DNA of 11,503 nt from Jatrophihabitans sp. (lineage in GTDB: Bacteria; Actinomycetota; Actinomycetes; Mycobacteriales; Jatrophihabitantaceae): positions 1 through 11,503 of the forward strand of contig SCQZ01000246.1 of NCBI GenBank assembly GCA_004299665.1, given 5' to 3'. Under the pieces are notes generated by a model, which saw nothing but the letters and a program-made list of their open reading frames with translations, was not told where the DNA came from and did no database searches. Made by a program: the position numbers and the translations under genes. Of this stretch, positions 6,689 to 11,503 are shown one piece after another. Position 1 is the stretch's first letter, and the number at the start of each line of letters is the position of its first letter.

Positions 6689-7342
6689 GTGACGACGTGC
6701 GTTGATCTCTGGGCTCCTTTTGCGTTGCGGGTGCGATGCGGGCCGCTTGAACTGCGTGCGATCACCGACGACGACATCCCTGTGATCGTCGACTTGGTAC
6801 GGGCGAGCCTTCACGAACCTGGGCAGATGCCGTTCGCGCAGCCATGGACGGAGGCGCCGGCGCACCAACTGCCGAGAACCACCGCCGCCTACTACTGGTC
6901 GACGCGAGCATCGTTCTCGCCGAGCAACTGGACGCTCGATCTCGTTGTCCGCTTCAACGGTGAGATCGTCGGCGTTCAGGGCTTCCATGCCCAGGACTAC
7001 CTCGTGGTCCGTACCGGTGAGACCGGCTCGTGGCTCGGCCTCGCCCACCAAGGACGCGGGATCGGAACGCTGATGCGGCAGGCGATCTGCGTGCTGCTGT
7101 TCGATCATCTCGACGCTGTTGAGATCACTTCGGCTGCATTCCTGGACAACCCGGCATCGCTTGCCGTCAGTCGTAAGGTCGGCTACGTCGACAACGGCAC
7201 GTTCCGCGAACAGCGCCGGCCCGGTGAGCTGGCTCGAAGTCGCAAACTGCTGCTCAAGCCCGACCGGTTCGTCCGTCCGGAACACCCCGTGCGCGTCGAC
7301 GGGGCCGCACCGCTGCGCGCCGCGGTCGGTCTCGACAAGTAA
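6689..7342 (+). CDS. GNAT-family N-acetyltransferase (RimJ/RimL type)
   Basis: This 217-residue protein transfers an acetyl group from acetyl-CoA to an amino group of a small molecule or protein N-terminus; the acceptor is unknown. The RimJ/RimL-type start GPLELRAITDDDI is at 18-30. The acetyl-CoA pyrophosphate loop is Q121-G-R-G-I-G-T127. N154 and the SRKVGY motif (161-166) are typical of the family's last strands. The GTG at 6689 is chosen because conserved sequence begins about six residues later; GTG 6674 is an alternative. The frame open from ATG 6554 adds about 45 low-complexity residues that do not look like the family. Base composition stands out: 33 of 60 bases are G or C at 7081-7140, against 43 of 60 at 9001-9060 in the MmpL gene, with codons such as GTT, CTT and GAT more frequent. 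Recent acquisition is likely. Confidence 0.85.
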   Translation: MTTCVDLWAPFALRVRCGPLELRAITDDDIPVIVDLVRASLHEPGQMPFAQPWTEAPAHQLPRTTAAYYWSTRASFSPSNWTLDLVVRFNGEIVGVQGFHAQDYLVVRTGETGSWLGLAHQGRGIGTLMRQAICVLLFDHLDAVEITSAAFLDNPASLAVSRKVGYVDNGTFREQRRPGELARSRKLLLKPDRFVRPEHPVRVDGAAPLRAAVGLDK

Positions 7343-7408
7343 GGACGCAGGGCGCCGTCACGTCCTCGCCCGTCGGTGAAGCTGCGGCCACTGATTGGGG
7401 CGAGCCGC

Positions 7409-7435
7409 CCGGCCGTTCCCAGGCAGACCGGCCGG
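7409..7435. terminator. Inverted repeat in the GNAT/tetR convergent gap
   Basis: CCGGCCG (7409-7415) and CGGCCGG (7429-7435) could form a 7-bp stem with a 13-nt loop, 66 nt after the GNAT stop. It lies in the 177-bp gap between two convergent genes, where a terminator is expected. There is no T-tract and the loop is long, so the call is weak. Nothing else is seen in 7343-7519. Confidence 0.25.
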
Positions 7436-7519
7436 ACATGCCGCTGGTCGGGCGCGCAGTCGCCTGTCTCGGCCGGGGTGCCCGTCGACGGTGGCCGGTG
7501 ACAGCACGATCGTGGCGTG

Positions 7520-8209
7520 TCAGCGGCGCCGCCGGCGCCGCTGCGCGGTGACCCAGGCCTCCCGCTCCGCGGGCGTGGCGTCCGCACCCGCGAGGTCCGC
7601 GACGGCGTGCCCCAGCGCCGCGGCGCACAGCACCCGACCGCCGACCTCGTCCACCTCGCCCCAGGGCAGGTACGGCTTGGCGACGATCAGCGATGCGATG
7701 CCGTGGGCGGCCGCCCACAGGTCCAGCGTGACCGGCAGGTGGTCGCCGGGGGCGAAGATCCCGGCCGCCATGCAGTCGCGCACCGCCTCACCCAGGTGCG
7801 CGAACGCGGAGTTGGCGAGGACCTCGTCGACCGCCGGCGGCCGGGGGCACGGATCCATGGTCGCGAGCCGGTAGTGCTCGGGATGCCCGACGGCGAAGCG
7901 GATGTAGGCCAGGCCGTAGGCGTAGAGGCGCTCCAGCGGGCCGTCCACACCGTCCGCCGCGGCCAGCATCGCCGCGTCGAGTTCGGCGAACACGTCCGAC
8001 ACCACCGCGTTGATCAGGGCGTCCTTGTCGGCGAAGTGCAGATAGATCGACGGTGGGGTCACGCCCACGGCGTCGGCGACCGCGCGGATCGAGACGTCGT
8101 CGGCGTTCTTGGTCTCGGCGAGCAACTTCTTCGCCGCCGCCACGATCTCTCCGCGCAACTGCTCGCCCGAGCCGCGCGAGGCGCGGCGCCGGCGGCGGGC
8201 GCCGGTCAC
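7520..8209 (-). CDS. TetR-family transcriptional repressor, WHG-domain type
   Basis: This is a 229-residue TetR-type repressor. The helix-turn-helix is VSIRAVADAVGVTPPSIYLHF (39-59), followed by the DKDAL linker usual in TetR proteins. The C-terminal ligand/dimer domain carries LWAAAHGIASL, the W...HG signature of the TetR_C_33 (WHG) family. The GTG at 8209 lies 4 nt after the MmpL stop codon with GGGGAAAGG upstream, so the gene is the second of an operon. The ATG at 8290 would add 27 non-conserved residues and overlap the MmpL gene by 77 bases. The likely role is to repress its own operon through the inverted repeat at 10537-10557, released by a substrate of the transporter; this is inference. 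The C-terminus is six arginines encoded by a perfect hairpin that runs into the stop codon. Confidence 0.88.
   Translation of the reverse strand: MTGARRRRRASRGSGEQLRGEIVAAAKKLLAETKNADDVSIRAVADAVGVTPPSIYLHFADKDALINAVVSDVFAELDAAMLAAADGVDGPLERLYAYGLAYIRFAVGHPEHYRLATMDPCPRPPAVDEVLANSAFAHLGEAVRDCMAAGIFAPGDHLPVTLDLWAAAHGIASLIVAKPYLPWGEVDEVGGRVLCAAALGHAVADLAGADATPAEREAWVTAQRRRRRR
7522..7542 (-). terminator. Hairpin overlapping the tetR stop codon
   Basis: AGCGGCGCC (7522-7530), loop GCC, GGCGCCGCT (7534-7542) is a perfect 9-bp stem with a 3-nt loop. On the minus strand it covers the last six codons (all Arg) and the first base of TGA. It could be an intrinsic terminator set inside the end of the gene, ending the MmpL-tetR mRNA. 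No T-tract follows. Confidence 0.4.
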
Positions 8210-8213
8210 CGCG

Positions 8214-10505
8214 TCACGACCTTTCCCCGCTGCCGACCGGATCCGGCGCCCCGACCCGGTCGTCGTGGGGGAGAAGACGGCCGGGACCACGGCCGGGGGC
8301 CCCGGGACCGGACTCGGTGAGCCCGATCCGTTCGTGCAGCCGGCGCAGCGGCCCCGGCGCCCACCAGTTCCACTGTCCGGCGACCCGCATGAACGCCGGC
8401 ACGAGCGTCGCGCGCACGAGGGTCGCGTCCATGAGCACCGCCAGCGTGAGTCCGGTTCCGAACATCATCATGAACGAGACGCTGGAGGTCGCGATGGCGG
8501 CGAAGACGATCGACATCAGCAACGCCGCCGCGGTGACGATCCGGCCGGTGTGGCCGAGCCCGAGTGCGACCGCCCGGGTGTTGTCCGCGCCCGTGCGGTC
8601 CGATGCCAGCCAGGCCTCGCGGATCCGCGAGAGCAGGAACACCTCGTAGTCCATCGAGAGCCCGAACGCCAGACAGAACATCAGCGGCGGCATGGTCGGC
8701 GTCAGGAACCCCGTCGTCGTCAGGTCGCCGTACAGCCCGCTGAGGTGACCCTCCTGGAACACCCACACCATCGCGCCGAAGGTGGCCGACAGCGACAGCG
8801 TGTTCAGCACCACCGCCTTGAGGGGCAGCAGCACCGACCCGGTGAACAGGAAGAGCACGAGCAGGGTCGCCAGCACGATCAGGGCGAGCGCCAGCGGCAG
8901 TGCGCCGCCGATGGCCGAAAGACTGTCGGCGTTGACGGCCGTGGACCCGCCGTACAGCACCTGCCACGGCGCCGGGACGTCCTTCACCGCGGTCAGCGCG
9001 TGCTTGCCGGGGTCCGAGAGCGGGTCGGCGTCGGTGCGGACCTGCAGGTACGTCGCATCGCCGCTGCGCATCGCCGGGTCGCCCGGGCCGACCTGCCGCC
9101 CTCCCGCGTAGGTGCCCGTCGCGGCCTGCACGGACGCCACCTGCGGCAGGCGGGAGAGCGCGCTCGCGTAGCCGGCCGGGGACGTCGGCGCGTCCGTGGC
9201 GACGATGCTGATCGTCGACCCGGCGTCGCCGGGGAAGGTGGTCCGCAGGTCGGTGCCGACCTGGTACGCCGACGCGGTGGGCGGCAGCACCCGCTCGTCC
9301 GGGTAGGCGTACCGGGCGTGCAGGAAGGGCAGCCCGAGCATGACCAGGAACGCGGTGACCAGCAGCCCGACCGGGACGGCGCGGCGCATCACGGCGGTGG
9401 CGAAGCGGTACCAGAACCCCTGCTCCACGGGCTTCGGCGCCGGCTCCGGGCGCCGCAGCACGCGCCGGATGCCGCGGCGCAGGTCCAGCGCGTCGAGGCG
9501 GTGGCCGAGCAGTTTGAGCATGGCCGGTAGCAGCAGCAGTGCCGCCAGGGTGGCGAAGGCGACGACGGCCAGGCCCGCGTAGGCGAACGAACGCAGGAAG
9601 TAGACGGGGAAGACGAGCATCGCCGCGAGCGAGAGCCCGACGGTCAGTGCGGAGAACAGCACGGTGCGGCCCGCGGTGCGCATGGTCGTGCGGATCGCGT
9701 CGTCCCGGTCGGCGCCGGCGGCGACCTCCTCGCGGTAGCGGCTGACGACGAACAGGCTGTAGTCGATGGCCAGCGCCAGCCCCATCGCCGTCGTCATGTT
9801 CAGGGCGTAGATCGACACGCTGGTCATCGAGGCGATCAGCCGCAGCACGCCGAGCGTGCCGATGATGGAGGCGATGCCGACCGCGAGCGGCAGCAGCGAG
9901 GCGATCAGGCTGCCGAACACCCAGATGAGTGCGATCGTGGTGAGCGGCACGGCGACGGCCTCGCTGACGGCGAGGTCGGCGGTGACGTGGTCGTTGACCT
10001 GGCCGAACGCGACGGCCTGCCCCCCGGCCTTGACCGTGACCCCGTCGGCGGTGCCGGTCAGGCCGGCGACGACCTGGCTCGCGCGCTTGGGCGCCGCGCT
10101 GTCGTCGCCCGCGACCCGTGCGAGGACCAGTGCCGACCGGCCGTCCGTTCCGCGCAGCGCTGCCGCCTGCGGCGCGGGTGCGGTCCAGTACGAGGAGACC
10201 TGGTCGACGCCCGGCTCGCCCCGCAACCGCTGCACGAGTGCGATGCCGCGGGTGCGGGCGGCGGCCGAGTCCGGCCCGGCCGCGCTGCTGACCTGCAGGA
10301 CGAGGTTCGTGCCGCCCGCGTCGAACCGGTCCGCCAGGACGGTCGCCGCCCGGCTGGAGGGGGACTGCGGATCGTTGAATCCGCCCGAGGACAGGTGCGA
10401 CGCGGCGCTCGCGCCGTAGAGCACGGCGGCGACGAGGACGAGGCCGGCGAGGGCGAGCACCCGCTTCGGGGCGCGGATGCCGAGTTCGGCGAAGCTGCGG
10501 AGCAT
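8214..10505 (-). CDS. MmpL/RND-superfamily membrane transporter
   Basis: This is a 763-residue inner-membrane transporter of the MMPL branch of the RND superfamily, probably proton-driven export of a lipid, drug or other hydrophobic compound. It has the two-fold layout: TM1 (about 15-33), an outer domain (about 40-180), a block of five helices (about 185-335), a cytoplasmic linker, TM7 (about 376-395), a second outer domain (about 398-530) and five more helices (about 535-705). The proton-relay Asp-Tyr pairs are both present: D248-Y249 in AIDYSLFVVSR and D619-Y620 in SMDYEVFLLSR. The C-terminus is short and polar, without the long extension of some mycobacterial MmpL proteins. The ATG at 10505 follows GGGAGG by 5 nt and starts right before TM1. 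It is the first gene of an operon with the TetR repressor and is controlled by the promoter/operator at 10537-10567. The substrate is not predictable. Confidence 0.92.
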   Translation of the reverse strand: MLRSFAELGIRAPKRVLALAGLVLVAAVLYGASAASHLSSGGFNDPQSPSSRAATVLADRFDAGGTNLVLQVSSAAGPDSAAARTRGIALVQRLRGEPGVDQVSSYWTAPAPQAAALRGTDGRSALVLARVAGDDSAAPKRASQVVAGLTGTADGVTVKAGGQAVAFGQVNDHVTADLAVSEAVAVPLTTIALIWVFGSLIASLLPLAVGIASIIGTLGVLRLIASMTSVSIYALNMTTAMGLALAIDYSLFVVSRYREEVAAGADRDDAIRTTMRTAGRTVLFSALTVGLSLAAMLVFPVYFLRSFAYAGLAVVAFATLAALLLLPAMLKLLGHRLDALDLRRGIRRVLRRPEPAPKPVEQGFWYRFATAVMRRAVPVGLLVTAFLVMLGLPFLHARYAYPDERVLPPTASAYQVGTDLRTTFPGDAGSTISIVATDAPTSPAGYASALSRLPQVASVQAATGTYAGGRQVGPGDPAMRSGDATYLQVRTDADPLSDPGKHALTAVKDVPAPWQVLYGGSTAVNADSLSAIGGALPLALALIVLATLLVLFLFTGSVLLPLKAVVLNTLSLSATFGAMVWVFQEGHLSGLYGDLTTTGFLTPTMPPLMFCLAFGLSMDYEVFLLSRIREAWLASDRTGADNTRAVALGLGHTGRIVTAAALLMSIVFAAIATSSVSFMMMFGTGLTLAVLMDATLVRATLVPAFMRVAGQWNWWAPGPLRRLHERIGLTESGPGAPGRGPGRLLPHDDRVGAPDPVGSGERS

Positions 10506-10510
10506 CACGG

Positions 10511-10516
10511 CCTCCC
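10511..10516 (-). promoter_or_regulatory. Ribosome binding site of the MmpL gene
   Basis: GGGAGG on the minus strand, 5 nt before the ATG at 10505. It fixes the start and rules out the upstream in-frame extension, which would cross the promoter and operator. Confidence 0.8.
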
Positions 10517-10536
10517 GGCGCGTCGGTGACGGTCGA

Positions 10537-10557
10537 TAAGTTAGCAGCGATAACTTA
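10537..10557. promoter_or_regulatory. TetR-type operator of the MmpL-tetR operon
   Basis: TAAGTTA (10537-10543) and TAACTTA (10551-10557) form a perfect 7-bp inverted repeat with a 7-nt spacer, 21 bp overall. The same bases also read as two direct copies, CGATAAGTTA (10534-10543) and CGATAACTTA (10548-10557), matching at 9 of 10. The AT-rich sequence stands out sharply in this GC-rich region. It overlaps the spacer and -10 of the minus-strand promoter, where a repressor would block polymerase. The operon's own TetR protein is the expected ligand; binding is inferred. Confidence 0.75.
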
Positions 10558-10567
10558 CCGGTGTCAA
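10538..10567 (-). promoter_or_regulatory. Promoter of the MmpL-tetR operon
   Basis: On the minus strand TTGACA (10567-10562) is a perfect -35 consensus, followed after 18 bp by TAACTT (10543-10538) as the -10. Transcription would begin near 10530 and give a leader of about 25 nt containing the Shine-Dalgarno at 10516-10511. Confidence 0.6.
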
Positions 10568-10578
10568 CATCCTTGCGC

Positions 10579-10592
10579 GCGGCGATCGCCGC
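10579..10592. repeat. 14-bp palindrome upstream of mqnE
   Basis: GCGGCGATCGCCGC is a perfect palindrome, centred about 53 bp before the mqnE start and 12-25 bp beyond the MmpL -35 box. It could bind a dimeric regulator of mqnE. GC-rich background makes chance occurrence possible. Confidence 0.3.
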
Positions 10593-10626
10593 CGGACGCC
10601 GGGGGCCGCGGCACCGGGGCGCCACG

Positions 10627-10632
10627 TACCCT
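10627..10632 (+). promoter_or_regulatory. -10 box of a probable leaderless mqnE transcript
   Basis: TACCCT (TANNNT) ends 6 nt before the mqnE ATG at 10639, and there is no Shine-Dalgarno. This is the usual arrangement of leaderless actinobacterial genes, with the A of ATG as transcription start. No clear -35 is present. Confidence 0.55.
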
Positions 10633-10638
10633 GGCCGC

Positions 10639-11503
10639 ATGGCACTGACGCAGGCGCGCACCGAGGAACTCAGCGCGAAGGTCGAGGCGGGGGAGCGGCT
10701 CACCCGCCGCGACGGCGAGGACCTGTACGAGAGCGACGACCTCGCGTGGCTGGGCGGCCTTGCGCACTCGGTCCGCACCGCCAAGAACGGCGACCGCACC
10801 CTGTTCAACGTCAACCGCCACCTCAACCTCACGAACGTCTGCACCGCCTCCTGCGCGTACTGCAGCTTCCAGCGCAAGCCGGGCCAGAAGGACGCGTACA
10901 CGATGCGGGTCGAGGAGGCCGTGGAGCGCGCCCTCGCCATGAAGGACGAGGGGCTGACCGAACTGCACATCGTGAACGGCCTGCACCCGACCCTGCCGTG
11001 GCGCTACTACCCGCGGGTGCTGCGCGAACTGAAGGCCGCCCTGCCCGACGTCGCGCTCAAGGCATTCACCGCGACCGAGATCCACTTCTTCGAGGACCTC
11101 AGCGGCCTGTCCGCCGACGCCATCCTCGACGAACTCATCGACGCCGGCCTCGAGTCGCTCACCGGCGGCGGCGCGGAGATCTTCGACTGGGAGGTCCGCA
11201 AGCAGATCGTCGACCACAAGACCCACTGGGAGGACTGGTCGCGCATCCACCGCCTCGCGCACGCCAAGGGGCTGCGCACGCCGGCGACCATGCTGTACGG
11301 GCACATCGAGGAGCACCGGCACCGGGTCGACCACGTGATGCGGTTGCGTGAGCTGCAGGACGAGACCGGCGGCTTCGTCGTGTTCATCCCGCTGCGGTTC
11401 CACAACGACAACAACCGGCTCAGCCACATCCCGATGGCCCAGCCCGCCGAGGTCCTCAAGACCTTCGCCGTCTCCCGGCTGATGCTCGACGTTGTCGAGC
11501 ATC
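10639..11503 (+). CDS. mqnE: Aminofutalosine synthase MqnE, C-terminus cut by window edge
   Basis: This is a radical-SAM enzyme of the futalosine route to menaquinone. It joins 3-[(1-carboxyvinyl)oxy]benzoate to the adenosyl part of SAM to give aminofutalosine. 288 codons are present; the family is near 380 aa, so roughly a quarter is missing. The 4Fe-4S cluster motif is C68-x3-C72-x2-C75 (NVCTASCAYCSFQ). The segments TELHIVNGLHP, KAFTATEIH, ESLTGGGAEIF and VFIPLRFHNDNNRLSH follow in the order seen in MqnE; the last differs from the MqnC counterpart. As recalled from Streptomyces MqnE, a loop of about 15-20 residues after FIPLR is missing here, giving the short form. The ATG at 10639 lacks a Shine-Dalgarno but has a leaderless-type -10 box. 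The gene is divergent from the MmpL operon, with no other menaquinone gene in the window. Confidence 0.92.
   Translation, partial: MALTQARTEELSAKVEAGERLTRRDGEDLYESDDLAWLGGLAHSVRTAKNGDRTLFNVNRHLNLTNVCTASCAYCSFQRKPGQKDAYTMRVEEAVERALAMKDEGLTELHIVNGLHPTLPWRYYPRVLRELKAALPDVALKAFTATEIHFFEDLSGLSADAILDELIDAGLESLTGGGAEIFDWEVRKQIVDHKTHWEDWSRIHRLAHAKGLRTPATMLYGHIEEHRHRVDHVMRLRELQDETGGFVVFIPLRFHNDNNRLSHIPMAQPAEVLKTFAVSRLMLDVVEH

Noticed and set aside
8210..8290. ATG at 8290 as start of the TetR protein
   Set aside because: It adds 27 non-conserved residues overlapping the MmpL gene. GTG 8209 has a purine-rich site upstream and gives a normal TetR N-terminus.
8109..9530. A 473-codon plus-strand frame opposite the MmpL gene
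   Set aside because: Composition is Arg/His/Gln-rich without any recognisable fold, and it mirrors strongly conserved MmpL sequence on the other strand.
10506..10970. N-terminal extension of the MmpL frame to an ATG at 10970
   Set aside because: It crosses the promoter, operator and mqnE coding sequence, and a strong Shine-Dalgarno precedes the ATG at 10505 just before the first membrane helix.
10564..11502. Minus-strand frame opposite mqnE
   Set aside because: It is the antisense shadow of a well-conserved radical-SAM enzyme and has no family features of its own.
1..11503. CRISPR arrays, tRNA/rRNA genes, transposases, phage genes or a defence island
   Set aside because: No repeat-spacer periodicity, no cloverleaf-like sequence and no matching protein motifs were seen. 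The gene content is metabolic, transport and regulatory.

Overview
The window comes from a high-GC bacterium, very probably an actinomycete. Third codon positions are mostly G or C, GTG starts are common, and several starts have a -10-like hexamer just upstream and no Shine-Dalgarno, as expected of leaderless mRNAs. The right-edge gene is a close match to actinobacterial MqnE of the futalosine menaquinone pathway. I cannot name a genus. No tRNA, rRNA, CRISPR array, insertion sequence or transposase is visible. Both edge genes are cut by the window.

Left part (1-4694): a zinc-dependent alcohol dehydrogenase on the minus strand (its last few residues lie off the window) is divergent from a plus-strand group. 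That group is an AdiC/PotE-like amino-acid permease, then dimethylargininase (DDAH), then an MFS transporter. The permease and DDAH are translationally close: the DDAH ribosome binding site overlaps the permease stop codon. Together they suggest uptake or exchange of arginine-type compounds and hydrolysis of methylarginine to citrulline plus an amine. The MFS gene may be read through or may have its own leaderless start.

Middle part (4601-7342): a winged-helix/SAM methyltransferase on the minus strand converges on the MFS gene and overlaps it by 94 bases. It is divergent from an HxlR-type regulator that carries a C-terminal SCP2-like domain. A pair of 9-bp direct repeats, 22 bp apart, lies between the two and is a candidate operator. 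Next comes a hairpin, then a RimJ/RimL-type GNAT acetyltransferase with visibly lower GC and different codon choice, probably of foreign origin.

Right part (7520-11503): an MmpL/RND-type transporter and a TetR-family repressor form a two-gene minus-strand operon with a 4-nt gap. The promoter upstream (TTGACA, 18 bp, TAACTT) is overlaid by an AT-rich inverted repeat, TAAGTTA-N7-TAACTTA, the likely site of autoregulation. Divergent from it is mqnE, with a TACCCT box 6 nt before its ATG.

The most informative signals are the MmpL/TetR operator, the methyltransferase/HxlR divergon with phased direct repeats, the methylarginine gene set, and the overlapping convergent 3' ends.
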